Shown in pieces: positions 1 through 8,665 of a stretch of DNA of 43,038 nucleotides (positions within the stretch are counted from its first letter, which is position 1; every line of letters begins with the position of its first letter). A program made the translations under genes and the position numbers. Under the pieces are notes generated by a model. The model was not told the DNA's origin. It worked only from the letters and a program-made list of their open reading frames with translations, and ran no database searches. The DNA is from Verrucomicrobia bacterium 12-59-8 (GTDB lineage: Bacteria > Verrucomicrobiota > Verrucomicrobiae > Verrucomicrobiales > Verrucomicrobiaceae). The DNA is taken from the NCBI GenBank assembly GCA_002279765.1, contig NCCR01000036.1, forward strand, positions 1 to 43,038, read 5' to 3'.

Positions 1-133
1 ACCGACGTGAATACTGATGATTCCCGATGGTCATCACTCCGAGCGCTTCTTGCCTGCATTGCGGGCAAGAAATGAAAGGCGGTTTCAAGAGATCCTTTAG
101 CGTGATGTGAGCCAAATGCGGAGGCAGTTTCAT
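1..133 (-). CDS. Zinc-ribbon-like hypothetical protein, N-terminal part
   Basis: An open frame of 44 codons starts at an ATG (131-133) and runs off the left edge without a stop. The visible residues begin MKLPPHLAHITL and contain a CPQC pair at about residues 23-26, which looks like the first half of a zinc knuckle; the second cysteine pair would lie outside the window. It begins 29 bases after the stop of the AbrB-type gene and is on the same strand, so the two may be co-transcribed. It does not resemble a PIN-domain toxin, the usual partner of an AbrB antitoxin, although only the N-terminus is visible. Function is not recognised. Confidence 0.45.
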   Translation of the reverse strand, partial: MKLPPHLAHITLKDLLKPPFISCPQCRQEALGVMTIGNHQYSRR

Positions 134-162
134 GCTTTAATGATGAATATCGCGGCCTGAGT

Positions 163-438
163 TTATCTCTTATGGAAAGGCGCTTCCAGTCTTGCCACCT
201 GATCGGCGCGCATTTCACGCACGGCCTTCGCAGCATCAAAGTCCTTCCAGCCCACGACCACTCGTAATCCATCCTTCTTCCGGACAATCTCCGCCTCGGG
301 CACTTCTTCGCTTAGCTCTATTCGATCATCGATGACAGCAAGGCGCAATTTGGAACCGGCACGAAGCTGCAACTGCTCACGCATGGGCTTGGGGATTACG
401 AAGCGACCCATTTTGTCGAGAGTGACGGTAGCGGTCAT
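163..438 (-). CDS. AbrB/MazE/SpoVT-type swapped-hairpin DNA-binding protein
   Basis: A 91-residue protein whose first ~45 residues (MTATVTLDKMGRFVIPKPMR, then a stretch ending in AGSKLRL) are the classic AbrB/SpoVT swapped-hairpin beta-barrel that binds DNA as a dimer. The second half is charged and family-poor. Such proteins are either transition-state-type regulators or antitoxins that repress their own promoter. The frame is open further upstream, but homology starts at this methionine; an alternative ATG three codons earlier (447) is possible. No toxin is visible downstream, where a CPQC-containing gene starts instead. It is divergent from the large heme-domain gene at 560, so the shared 120-bp intergenic region may hold its operator. 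Confidence 0.8.
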   Translation of the reverse strand: MTATVTLDKMGRFVIPKPMREQLQLRAGSKLRLAVIDDRIELSEEVPEAEIVRKKDGLRVVVGWKDFDAAKAVREMRADQVARLEAPFHKR

Positions 439-532
439 GGAAACCATTTTGCCATGAAAAAGGTCATTTCCAAGAGGATCCCCACCCCACTTGCCGAATC
501 CGACACATCCTTTGCTGGTAATTTTGGACAGG

Positions 533-556
533 TGGGCGCGTTTAACCACGCGCCCA
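533..556 (+). promoter_or_regulatory. Hairpin immediately before the start codon of the heme-domain gene
   Basis: TGGGCGCG (533-540) and CGCGCCCA (549-556) form a perfect 8-bp stem with an 8-base loop. The hairpin ends 3 bases before the ATG at 560 and covers the place where a ribosome-binding site would be. It could act as a translational switch; this is inferred from position only. Confidence 0.4.
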
Positions 557-559
557 ACC

Positions 560-3500
560 ATGAATCGTCTCCTTCTACTCTCCTTCCTATTCACATCCCT
601 CGCTTCCGCGCAGGATGGCTTCAAACCGCTCTTCAACGGCAAAGACCTCACCGGCTGGGATGGAAATCCGGAACTCTGGAGCGTCGAAGATGGCTGCATC
701 ACCGGCAAGACCACCGGACCGGAACAGCTCGCGTACAATCAATTTCTCATCTGGCGCGGTGGCAAAGTGAAGAACTTTGAGCTGCACGCAAAGATCAAGG
801 AAAGCGGCAACAACACTGGCATCCAGTATCGCAGCAAGGAACTGCCGGAGAATGGCAAGTGGTCCATCGGTGGGTATCAGTGCGACATTCATCCGGCGAC
901 ACCGAACAACGCGATGGTCTATGAGGAGAAGGGCCGCGGCATCATCGTGCAAAACGGTCAGGGCGTGGTGATTGATCCCGAGGGCAAGCGCTGGCTGGCC
1001 TCCGAGCATGAACCGGTGAAGGTGGACATCGCCCAATGGCATGAGTACACCGTCATCGCGCAGGGCAACCACCTCATTCACAAAATCGACGGCAAGGTGA
1101 CGATCGACCTGCTCGACTTTGACGAATCGAAGCGTGCGCTCGAAGGCCTGCTGGCCTTCCAGATTCATCGTGGCCCGGCCATGAACGTGCAAATCAAGGA
1201 CGTGATGCTCAAGGAACTGCCGGACGGCGGCGTGATCTCGTTTGAGAAGTCGGCGATCCCCAGCGATGCGCAGATCATCGAGGCCAAAGGACCGGCGAAG
1301 GGCAAAGGTAAAGGCAAAGCGCAGCCACCCGCCGCTCCAGTCCCCGCACCCGCTCCAGCCAAGGGCGATGCCAAAGCCAAGGCTGCCAAAGTGAAACCGA
1401 AGCGCCCGGATGCCGTCGGGCCGGCTATTGGTGCGAATGTGGCCACGCCGGTTTCCAACATCAAAACTTTGCCGGATTTCAAAGTGGAGTTGCTCTACTC
1501 CGTGCCCGGCGGCGATGAAGGCTCCTGGGTGAACCTTTGCACGGACGACAAAGGCCGCATCTACGCCAGCGATCAGTATGGCGGTCTCTATCGCTTCAAG
1601 ATGCCCGCCCCCGGCCAGACGCTGAACCCGAGCGACGTGCAGAAGGTTCCTGCCGACATCCGCGCGGTGAATGGCATGCTGTTTGCCTTTGGTGCGCTCT
1701 ACGTTGGCGTGAACGACTATGAAAAGAAGATCCCCAGCGGTCTGTACCGGATCACTGACAGCGACAACGACGACATGCCTGACAAGGTGGAAATGCTGCG
1801 TGCGATTGATTCCGGCGGCGACCACGGCGTGCATGCAGTGCTTCTCACGCCAGACGGCAAAGGCCTGTATCTCATCACGGGCAACAATGCCGTGCTCACA
1901 GAAACCGTCCCGACCTCGCCGGTGCAGAAGCTTTGGGGAGATGACCACCTGCTGCCGCGCATGCCGGACGGTCGCGGTCACAACCGCAGCGTCATGGCCC
2001 CAGGCGGGAATGTTTATCGCGTGTCACCCGATGGAAAAGAGTTCATCCAGTTCGCCAACGGCTTCCGCAACATCTTCGACGGCGGCGTGAACCGCGAGGG
2101 CGAGCTCTTCGTCTATGACGCCGACATGGAGTATGACTTCAACACCTCCTGGTATCGCCCCACACGCATCAATCACGTTGTCAGCGGTGCGGAGTACGGC
2201 TGGCGCAATGGCGCGGGCAAGTACCCTGAGTTTTACTATGACAGCCTGCCTGCCACGCTGAACATCGGCCCCGGCTCGCCCACCGGCACCACCTTTGGCT
2301 ACGGCGCGAAATTCCCCGCCAAATACCAGGACGCCTTCTTCGTGCTCGACTGGAGCTGGGGCAAAATCTATGCCGTGCATCTCACGCCCAAAGGCGCGAG
2401 CTACACCGCCACGAAGGAAGAATTCGTCACCGGCGGCCCGCTGCCTGTGAGCGATGCCATCATCGGCAAAGACGGCGCGATGTACTTCACCATCGGCGGC
2501 CGTCGCGTGCAATCCGGGCTCTATCGCGTGACTTACACCGGAAAGGAATCGACCGCGCCGGTGACATCCAAGCCGAAGATCACACCCGCAGCGGAGCTGC
2601 GTCATGAACTTGCCGCCTACCACGGCAAAGCCGACCCGAAAGCCGTCGCATTCGCCTGGCCGCATCTCAGTGACAAGGACCGCTTTATCCGCAGTGCCGC
2701 ACGCACGGTGCTCGATCACAACCCCATCGCTGAATGGGAGAGCAAGGCGCTCAATGAAAAGAACGCCACCGCACAGCTCGAAGCGCTGCTGGCGCTGACT
2801 CGTATGACCGGTGCGTGCCCCACGCACCGCACAGCAGGCTACGTCGTGAACACCGCCAAGCGCGATCAAATCCTCGCCGCGCTGCTGAAGCGCGACTTCA
2901 AGAAGCTCACGAACGAGCAGCGCATGGCCTACGTGCGCCTCATCGAGATCGTGCTGCACCGCTTTGGCAATCCGGATGACGCCACAGTGGCAGCGATCAT
3001 CGCGAAGCTTGATCCGTCGTATCCGGCGGGCAATTTTGAGCTCAACTGGCTGCTAACCGAAACCCTCGCCTATCTCCAGGCACCGAACACCGCTGCCAAA
3101 GGCATGGCCCTCATCGCCGCTGCTGAAAGCCAGGAGCCGCAGCTCGAATACGCGCGCAGCCTGCGCTTCCTGAAGACCGGCTGGACCAAGGAACTGCGCA
3201 CGCAGCAGCTTGAGTGGTTCCTCAAGGCCGCGAACTACAAAGGCGGCAGCAGCTTCTCCATCTTCATCGAGTTCGTCCGCAAAGACTCGCTGGCCACCTT
3301 CACGCCTGAAGAAAACACGCAGCTTGCCGAACTCATCGCCAAGAAACCCGAGGTGAAGAGCGCCATCGAAAACGTCGGCACCATGTTCGTGGGCCGCACG
3401 CCGACGATGTGGACGCTCGATGAGCTCAGCGCCGCCGCCAGCACCGGCATGAAGAAACGCAGCTTCGAAAACGGCCGCAAAATGTTCACCGCCGCCGCCT

Positions 3501-3904
3501 GCTACACCTGCCACCGCTTTGGCAACGCCGGCGGTATGACCGGCCCTGATCTCACCGGCGCTGGCGGCCGCTATAGCCCGCACGACCTGCTCGACAACAT
3601 CATCAACCCCAGCAAAGTCATCAACGAACAGTTCGTCCCCATCATCGTCACCAAGAACGACGGCACCCTCATGAGCGGCGTCGTGGTGAACCTCAGCGGT
3701 GACGGTGTCACCCTCAACACCGACCTCACCGACCCCAACCAACGCGTGAACGTGGATCGCAAAGAAGTGAAGAGCATCGAACTCAGCACCGTCTCCCCCA
3801 TGCCACCGATGCTCCTCGCCATGCTCAAGAAAGACGAAATCCTCGACCTCATGGCTTATGTCTTGAGCGGCGGTGACAAGACGAATGCGATGTTTGGGAA
3901 GTGA
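560..3904 (+). CDS. Exported DUF1080 / PVC-type propeller / heme c-domain fusion protein
   Basis: A 1,114-residue exported protein. The start at 560 is chosen because a signal peptide follows directly (MNRLLLLSFLFTSLASA, cleavage before Q). Domains in order: DUF1080, now called 3-keto-disaccharide hydrolase (about 22-225, with the FNGKDLTGW motif typical of its start); a Pro/Ala/Lys-rich linker (about 240-285); a PVC-type beta-propeller of the membrane-bound-dehydrogenase class (about 300-680); an alpha-helical HEAT-like region (about 690-930); and a C-terminal heme-binding domain with CYTCH at about 981-985. Such fusions are typical of Planctomycetes and Verrucomicrobia and are thought to act on polysaccharide-derived sugars with electron transfer through the c-type heme. 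The substrate cannot be read from sequence. It stands alone, convergent with the toxin-like gene that ends 7 bp downstream. Confidence 0.88.
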   Translation: MNRLLLLSFLFTSLASAQDGFKPLFNGKDLTGWDGNPELWSVEDGCITGKTTGPEQLAYNQFLIWRGGKVKNFELHAKIKESGNNTGIQYRSKELPENGKWSIGGYQCDIHPATPNNAMVYEEKGRGIIVQNGQGVVIDPEGKRWLASEHEPVKVDIAQWHEYTVIAQGNHLIHKIDGKVTIDLLDFDESKRALEGLLAFQIHRGPAMNVQIKDVMLKELPDGGVISFEKSAIPSDAQIIEAKGPAKGKGKGKAQPPAAPVPAPAPAKGDAKAKAAKVKPKRPDAVGPAIGANVATPVSNIKTLPDFKVELLYSVPGGDEGSWVNLCTDDKGRIYASDQYGGLYRFKMPAPGQTLNPSDVQKVPADIRAVNGMLFAFGALYVGVNDYEKKIPSGLYRITDSDNDDMPDKVEMLRAIDSGGDHGVHAVLLTPDGKGLYLITGNNAVLTETVPTSPVQKLWGDDHLLPRMPDGRGHNRSVMAPGGNVYRVSPDGKEFIQFANGFRNIFDGGVNREGELFVYDADMEYDFNTSWYRPTRINHVVSGAEYGWRNGAGKYPEFYYDSLPATLNIGPGSPTGTTFGYGAKFPAKYQDAFFVLDWSWGKIYAVHLTPKGASYTATKEEFVTGGPLPVSDAIIGKDGAMYFTIGGRRVQSGLYRVTYTGKESTAPVTSKPKITPAAELRHELAAYHGKADPKAVAFAWPHLSDKDRFIRSAARTVLDHNPIAEWESKALNEKNATAQLEALLALTRMTGACPTHRTAGYVVNTAKRDQILAALLKRDFKKLTNEQRMAYVRLIEIVLHRFGNPDDATVAAIIAKLDPSYPAGNFELNWLLTETLAYLQAPNTAAKGMALIAAAESQEPQLEYARSLRFLKTGWTKELRTQQLEWFLKAANYKGGSSFSIFIEFVRKDSLATFTPEENTQLAELIAKKPEVKSAIENVGTMFVGRTPTMWTLDELSAAASTGMKKRSFENGRKMFTAAACYTCHRFGNAGGMTGPDLTGAGGRYSPHDLLDNIINPSKVINEQFVPIIVTKNDGTLMSGVVVNLSGDGVTLNTDLTDPNQRVNVDRKEVKSIELSTVSPMPPMLLAMLKKDEILDLMAYVLSGGDKTNAMFGK

Positions 3905-3911
3905 GCTGAGT

Positions 3912-4526
3912 TCACAGCATCGGACGCACGGCCTTGAGAATGTCCGCTTTGACTTTGGCCCAGGTGGTTTTGACGAGGCTCTTCGGAGTCTCGGTTCCCT
4001 CCGCGTCCTCAAAGTAGATCATGCTGCGCAGTGGAATCATGGGATCGTGGTTGGGGAATTTGAGCGCGTAGCAGCGCAGGATTTCATCAAGCCCGATTTC
4101 CTTGAGCAGCGTGTGCAGATCGAAAAAGTCCTTCTTCGCACCACGATTGCTGATGGCTCCCAGCTTCATGGCGACTACATCCTGCAGGCTCATCATACGT
4201 ACGCCCTCAATGGTTTCGTAGGGATGCAGCAGCGGGTAGCGATAAGTGACAAAGTCCACCTTCACCTTCTCAATGAAGGCCATCATGCCGTTGCTGTTGT
4301 CGTTTGTGAGTTGGAATGAAGGGAAATCTGCCGCGAGAGCCGCAGCAATGGACTTGTTGTCGAACTTCTCCGGTCTGAAAAAGTCGAGATCCACTGACAT
4401 GCGATGCCCAAAGCGCAATGCCAGCGAGGTTCCGCCCACCAAGGCGAAACCATCCAAGGCCTGGTGCGCACACAGGTCCTTCAGTAATGCCAGGGTGCCT
4501 GCGGGAACGGCTTCGCTGTGCAGCAT
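3912..4526 (-). CDS. AbiEii/AbiGii-type nucleotidyltransferase toxin
   Basis: A 204-residue protein of the nucleotidyltransferase-fold AbiEii toxin family (PF08843). The signature is visible near residues 30-50: GGTSLALRFGH followed by SVDLDFF, that is the GG(S/T) motif with the two metal-binding aspartates. A later KLGAISNRGAKKDFFDL segment is also typical (conserved K and the R..KD.FDL stretch). Known members transfer nucleotides to RNA or other targets and are paired with a DNA-binding antitoxin. Here its start overlaps the upstream DUF6922-like gene by 46 bp in another frame, a strong sign of translational coupling. It lacks an AbiEi-type winged-helix partner. The catalytic residues look intact. 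Confidence 0.85.
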   Translation of the reverse strand: MLHSEAVPAGTLALLKDLCAHQALDGFALVGGTSLALRFGHRMSVDLDFFRPEKFDNKSIAAALAADFPSFQLTNDNSNGMMAFIEKVKVDFVTYRYPLLHPYETIEGVRMMSLQDVVAMKLGAISNRGAKKDFFDLHTLLKEIGLDEILRCYALKFPNHDPMIPLRSMIYFEDAEGTETPKSLVKTTWAKVKADILKAVRPML

Positions 4527-4807
4527 CTAAAATCCTCCTTCCTCAAGTTCAGCGCCAGACAAAGCAGGGCGACATTCTGCGGACTAAGTGAGCGTAGCCC
4601 GGTTACTACTGCGCGAAGTTTTTCATCGCCATAGTGCCGACGAATGGCACGCCAGCCTTCCAGCGCGCCTACGACCAGCACTCGCTCAATGATTTGTGCT
4701 GCGTGCCTGTCAGGATCAAGTCGAGCAGGATTCACATCCCAAAACCATTCCGCCGGAAGCCCCAAGGGCGTTCCTGCTTTTTGAGCAGTTGGAGCGGCTG
4801 ATTTCAT
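4481..4807 (-). CDS. DUF6922-like partner (probable antitoxin) of the AbiEii-type protein
   Basis: A 108-residue protein with a WFWDVNPARLDPDRHA segment, then IIERVLVVGALEGWRAI and LSPQNVALLCLALNL. This is the pattern I associate with the DUF6922 family, short proteins commonly found directly upstream of AbiEii-like nucleotidyltransferases; the family assignment is from memory. It overlaps the toxin start by 46 bp, so the pair is one transcript with coupled translation. An antitoxin role follows from gene order, not from a demonstrated activity. The C-terminal ~15 residues overlap the toxin N-terminus and may be poorly conserved. Confidence 0.7.
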   Translation of the reverse strand: MKSAAPTAQKAGTPLGLPAEWFWDVNPARLDPDRHAAQIIERVLVVGALEGWRAIRRHYGDEKLRAVVTGLRSLSPQNVALLCLALNLRKEDFRCCTAKPFPQAPWHY

Positions 4808-4887
4808 TTTGTAAAGGGTACACGCCTCTCTCCAAAGCTCAACTCTCCTCTGTCAGAACTCCCTCTCGGCTTCGTTATCTCTCGCCC

Positions 4888-6273
4888 ATGAAACGCCTCG
4901 CTCTGCTCCTCTTCGCGGTTTGCACTTTGATCTCTGCTGCTCCGCAACCAAACATCCTTGTCATCGTTGCCGACGACCTTGGTTACGCGGACATCGGCGT
5001 GCAGGGTGGCAAGGCGGTGCCAACGCCGAAAATTGATGCTCTCGCGGCCAGCGGGGTGCGCTGCACGAATGGGTATGTGACCGCGCCGTATTGCAGTCCT
5101 TCACGGTCGGGGTTTCTCACGGGCAAAGCGCAGACGCGGTTCGGGCATGAGTTCAATCCGCATGTCGGTGATGAGGCCACGCTGGGTCTGCCGCTGGAGC
5201 AGCGCACGATCGCCAACGTGATGCACGATGCGGGCTATGCGACGGCGCTCTACGGCAAATGGCACCTGGGCTTCAATGCCGCACATCATCCGCTGTCACG
5301 TGGCTTCGATGAGTTCACCGGCTTTCTCGTCGGCGGGCACAACTTCCTGCTTCACAAGGATGCGGATCCCGAGTTCGGCTCCGCCCATTCGCACAACATG
5401 ATCTACCGTGGCCGCGAGCTGCAGCACATCGATGGCTATACTACGGATTTGTTCACCGATGAGGCGCTCGGCTTCATGAGCCGCAACACGGTCAAGCCTT
5501 GGTTCATCTACCTCGCCTACAATGCCGTCCACACGCCGCTGGAGATTGCCGACAAGCTCAAGGATCGCATTCCTGCCGAAGTCACGGATCCGAATCGTCG
5601 CGGCTACCTCTCATTGCTTCTGGGGCTGGACGATGACGTCGGTCGCATTACCGCCGAACTGAAGGCGAAATACCCGAACACCCTCGTGTTCTTCTTCAGC
5701 GACAATGGCGGCTCCGGCAGGAAACCTTTCTTTGCCTACAACACCGGCCTCAACACACCGCTGCGTGGTGACAAAGGCCAGACGCTCGAAGGCGGCATTC
5801 GCGTGCCGTTCTTCGTGAGCTGGCCCGGCAAGCTGGCTGCAGGGACCACTTATGATCAACCGGTGAGCGCCATGGACATCCTGCCAACGGCCTGCGCCGT
5901 CACTGGAGCGCTAGTTCCCGATGGCGTCGAGGGCGTGAACATCCTGCCTCATCTCAAGGGTGAGATCACCACCGCACCGCACGACATGCTCGCATGGCGC
6001 TTCGGTCCGCAGAAAGCCATCCGCCAGGGGAACTGGAAGCTCGTGGATGTGCGCGACATGGATGCCAAAACGCAGTCCGGCTGGCAGCTCTACGATTTGA
6101 GCACCGATATTGGCGAAGAGCATGACCTCGCCGCAGCGAAGCCAGAGCTCGTCGCCAAGCTGGCCAAAGCTTGGGATGAGTGGAATACCAAGAACATTGC
6201 TCCGCACTGGCATGGCAGCCCGAATGAAGACCCCACCGCACCGCCGAAGGCAGGCAAGGGCAAAAAGAAGTGA
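4888..6273 (+). CDS. Exported sulfatase (formylglycine type), sulfatase 1
   Basis: A 461-residue sulfatase of the alkaline-phosphatase fold. The ATG at 4888 is chosen because a signal peptide follows (MKRLALLLFAVCTLISAA); the frame is open 64 codons further upstream, over the antitoxin gene. Metal-binding ADD lies at 28-30 and the formylglycine site CSPSR at 69-73, so Cys69 should be converted by a maturase not found in this window. GKWHLG and the SDNGG motif of the family are present. The C-terminus ends in a Lys/Gly-rich tail (KAGKGKKK). It should hydrolyse a sulfate ester on a carbohydrate outside the cytoplasm; the substrate is unknown. It precedes the P450 gene by 110 bp. Confidence 0.9.
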   Translation: MKRLALLLFAVCTLISAAPQPNILVIVADDLGYADIGVQGGKAVPTPKIDALAASGVRCTNGYVTAPYCSPSRSGFLTGKAQTRFGHEFNPHVGDEATLGLPLEQRTIANVMHDAGYATALYGKWHLGFNAAHHPLSRGFDEFTGFLVGGHNFLLHKDADPEFGSAHSHNMIYRGRELQHIDGYTTDLFTDEALGFMSRNTVKPWFIYLAYNAVHTPLEIADKLKDRIPAEVTDPNRRGYLSLLLGLDDDVGRITAELKAKYPNTLVFFFSDNGGSGRKPFFAYNTGLNTPLRGDKGQTLEGGIRVPFFVSWPGKLAAGTTYDQPVSAMDILPTACAVTGALVPDGVEGVNILPHLKGEITTAPHDMLAWRFGPQKAIRQGNWKLVDVRDMDAKTQSGWQLYDLSTDIGEEHDLAAAKPELVAKLAKAWDEWNTKNIAPHWHGSPNEDPTAPPKAGKGKKK

Positions 6274-6383
6274 GCAAACGGCCTTAGAACAGGCCGCAGG
6301 CATCATCCTACAAAGAGCAAACATTGCGCTGAAAGCGTACTGCGTTCAGCGTTGATGCCTCTGCATTCGTCATTTCCCCCCTC

Positions 6384-7526
6384 ATGCCCGCTTTTTCTGA
6401 TCCCTTCCGCGAAGTTCGCGCCTCTTCTGGCGTGCTGAAGTGCCCGTTTCACGGCGAAGACATCACCATGATCCTGCGTCATGAGGATGTGCGGCGTGCG
6501 TCAAAAGACTGGCAGACCTTCAGTTCCGATGTGCCCTTCCGCGTGCCGATCCCTTCGGAGGAGGCTGTGCGCACGATGCGCCAGCTTCCCATCGAGACCA
6601 ATCCGCCGGAGCACACCGAGTACCGCGCCATCGTGGAGCCCTTTTTCCAGCGCGCCAAAGACCCTGAGATGATTGCGCAGGTCGAGGCGCTGATCGACGG
6701 CATGCTCACGCAGGCGCTGAACCGCGACGCCATCGAGATCGTGAACGAGTTCGCGCTGCCCGTGCAGTCACGCGCTTTGACCTACCTGCTCAATGTGCCT
6801 GCTTCGGAAGGGGAAACCTGGATCGGCTGGGGCATTCATGTGTTCAAAGTCACTGGCGGTGAATTTAAAACGGGCAATGTGCTGGAAGACTACCTGCAAG
6901 CGCAGTTTGACCGCACCGAGGCGAATCCCGGCGCGGATTTCTTTAGCGCCCTCACGCAGGCGGAGTATCGCGGCCGCAAACTCACGCGCGAGGAGATGAT
7001 GGGCTTCGCCAATCTCGCCTTCGCCGGCGGGCGTGACACGATCATCCACACGATTTCCTGCGCCTTGGGTTATCTTGCCGAGCATCCCGAGGCGCTGGAA
7101 TTTCTGCGCGCAGACCCCAAGCGCATCACCCTGGCGAGCGAGGAGTTCTTCCGCGTCTTCATGCCGCTCACGCACATCGGCCGCGTCTGCCCGGCAGACA
7201 CGGATGTCCATGGCACCACCGTTAAAGCTGGCGAGCGTATCTCTCTCGCCTGGGCCTCCGCCAACTTCGACGCCAACGCCTTCCCGCAGCCCGAGGAAGT
7301 CCGCCTGGATCGCAAACCAAACCCGCATCTCTCCTTCGGCTTCGGCACGCATCTCTGCCTCGGCGCTCCGCATGCCCGGCTCATCCTGCGCACGCTGCTA
7401 CGGCTGTGCTGTGAGCGCGTGAAGAGCATTACCATTCTCAAAGCCAAAGAACATGTCGAGCATGAGGCCAAGTTCGACCGCACCCTCGGCTATGATTCGC
7501 TGGTGGTGAAGATGGAGTTGCTTTAG
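6384..7526 (+). CDS. Cytochrome P450
   Basis: A 380-residue soluble bacterial P450. All landmarks are present: I-helix oxygen-activating AGGRDT at 214-219, the K-helix ExxR at Glu254/Arg257, and the heme loop FGFGTHLCLG with the thiolate ligand Cys325. The N-terminus is short with no membrane anchor. It needs external ferredoxin and reductase partners, and none is encoded nearby. It sits between two sulfatases on the same strand, which makes it a candidate for oxidative processing (for example demethylation of methylated sugars, a known job of some marine bacterial P450s), but that substrate is an inference from context only. It is convergent with the next gene (4 bp apart). Confidence 0.93.
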   Translation: MPAFSDPFREVRASSGVLKCPFHGEDITMILRHEDVRRASKDWQTFSSDVPFRVPIPSEEAVRTMRQLPIETNPPEHTEYRAIVEPFFQRAKDPEMIAQVEALIDGMLTQALNRDAIEIVNEFALPVQSRALTYLLNVPASEGETWIGWGIHVFKVTGGEFKTGNVLEDYLQAQFDRTEANPGADFFSALTQAEYRGRKLTREEMMGFANLAFAGGRDTIIHTISCALGYLAEHPEALEFLRADPKRITLASEEFFRVFMPLTHIGRVCPADTDVHGTTVKAGERISLAWASANFDANAFPQPEEVRLDRKPNPHLSFGFGTHLCLGAPHARLILRTLLRLCCERVKSITILKAKEHVEHEAKFDRTLGYDSLVVKMELL

Positions 7527-7530
7527 CAAA

Positions 7531-7986
7531 TCACCACCCGATCAGCCGAGTGATCGCGGCCCGCAGCGCGGTTTCGAGGATCACCGCCTCGGAATGTGTG
7601 ACGGGAATGGTGACCTTCTTAACGCTTTTCGAGGCCGCGTCTTGGCGTGACATGCTCATGAAGTAAGGTGCCTTCTGCGGATCATCGCGGAAGGTCAGTT
7701 CGAATGCGCTGTTGGCCTTTTCAGACTGGTGGAAAAGCTTCGCCTGCTCCTGGCGGCCTTGCAGAGTCGCCAGTACGGCACCGAGATCCGAGAGGCCCCA
7801 TTTCATGGTGATCTTCTGCTCCCAGTCGAACTGCTTCTCACCGCTCTGCGAAGCCGCATCCACGAAGACAGCGCCTTTGGCGCGGTTGAACTCGAAACGG
7901 ATCACACCGCCGGTCCCGCGACCATTGGGTTTGTAGATGGCGTATTCGGCGGACGGCTTGGTCGTGGCGGTCGGTTTCGAGATCAT
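7531..7986 (-). CDS. Hypothetical protein, possible nucleic-acid-binding fold
   Basis: A 151-residue soluble protein with no signal peptide and no family I can name with certainty. It is rich in alternating beta-strand-like stretches (VIRFEFNRAKGAVFVDAA, ITMKW, AFELTFRD, KKVTIPVT) and ends in a long amphipathic helix (HSEAVILETALRAAITRLIGW). That beta-sheet-plus-C-terminal-helix pattern recalls whirly/PC4-like single-stranded nucleic-acid binders, but this is only a resemblance. It looks coding: charged, without low-complexity runs, and with a clear stop and start. It is convergent with the P450. Confidence 0.65.
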   Translation of the reverse strand: MISKPTATTKPSAEYAIYKPNGRGTGGVIRFEFNRAKGAVFVDAASQSGEKQFDWEQKITMKWGLSDLGAVLATLQGRQEQAKLFHQSEKANSAFELTFRDDPQKAPYFMSMSRQDAASKSVKKVTIPVTHSEAVILETALRAAITRLIGW

Positions 7987-8055
7987 GGAGGCTGGAGGCT
8001 ACTTATCTGGTAAAATGTTTTGGATATCAAGCGCGCCGTTTTCATAGGAGGATCA

Positions 8056-8139
8056 ATGTTCCATCCGGCAGTTGTGGAAATACTAACAACCGACGAACGA
8101 AAAACGGCTGATCAGCGATGCCCTTTGTGTCTCCACTGA
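8056..8139 (+). CDS. Possible 27-residue CxxC miniprotein with a perfect Shine-Dalgarno site
   Basis: ATG at 8056 is preceded by a perfect AGGAGG (8046-8051) at 4-base spacing, which is unusual in this window where most starts have no clear site. The frame encodes MFHPAVVEILTTDERK, then TADQRCPLCLH and a TGA stop. The CPLC pair could bind metal. It may be a genuine short protein or the start of a decayed longer gene. It lies in the 172-bp gap between two minus-strand genes, and nothing else was seen there. Confidence 0.25.
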   Translation: MFHPAVVEILTTDERKTADQRCPLCLH

Positions 8140-8158
8140 AGGCCCACCGAGCAGACAA

Positions 8159-8665
8159 TCACTCATTGTTCAACGAGAATACAAACCCAATCCTTTTGCG
8201 ATCAATGCAGCAGAGAAAAAACTCCATGGTATAACCGAATTCGGGGTCGGTAACATTGCCATACCCTCCCTGCCAAAGATAGGGTTCGTTGCCTCGGCTC
8301 CAATTACAGAACACCAATGGGGACTCGAACTCTGCCATGAATGCTGCCGCCAAAGTGTGGGCCTGTCCCTCCTTGAGGCGCTCGCTGCCTGCGTAGTGAA
8401 CAGCGTCCACGATGGTGTGCTCGAGAAATTCAACACCATGCTCAATACTGATCTCTTTGATCACTCGGGCGGTTACATTTTTCAACTTGATGAGCTCCTT
8501 GTCTGTATCGCCAGGGTAGCCTTCAAAACCCGGATATTGCTGAAACCACTGAATGCCCCTTTCCAAAGAGGGCGAACATTCGGATTCCAGATCAGAAATG
8601 ACAAACTGCAGGTAAATATTCCAGAAGGCATCTTCGGGATCGTAGAGTTGCTGAAAAGTGTTCAT
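8159..8665 (-). CDS. Hypothetical acidic protein, possibly immunity-like
   Basis: A 168-residue cytoplasmic acidic protein rich in aromatic residues (for example GIQWFQQYPGFEGYPGDTDKE and YLWQGGYGNV). I do not recognise the family. The size, acidity and isolated setting recall immunity proteins of polymorphic toxin systems, but no toxin is nearby, so that is speculation. The surrounding DNA (about 7987-8800) is visibly richer in A+T than the sulfatase genes on either side, which suggests acquisition by transfer. The ATG at 8665 has no strong ribosome-binding site. Confidence 0.6.
   Translation of the reverse strand: MNTFQQLYDPEDAFWNIYLQFVISDLESECSPSLERGIQWFQQYPGFEGYPGDTDKELIKLKNVTARVIKEISIEHGVEFLEHTIVDAVHYAGSERLKEGQAHTLAAAFMAEFESPLVFCNWSRGNEPYLWQGGYGNVTDPEFGYTMEFFLCCIDRKRIGFVFSLNNE

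Noticed and set aside
163..738. Long 191-codon version of the AbrB-type gene
   Set aside because: The first 100 codons run through the heme-domain gene's start region without homology; the AbrB domain begins at 438.
1260..1420. Tandem repeats in Lys/Ala/Pro-rich coding stretches (also near 11470 and 14920)
   Set aside because: They are ordinary low-complexity linkers in exported proteins, with in-frame codon variation; not CRISPR or mobile repeats.
587..1981. 464-codon open frame on the minus strand, opposite the heme-domain gene
   Set aside because: It lies fully inside a gene with clear domains, and its translation is rich in His, Arg and Val without family patterns. Long antisense frames are common in GC-rich DNA.
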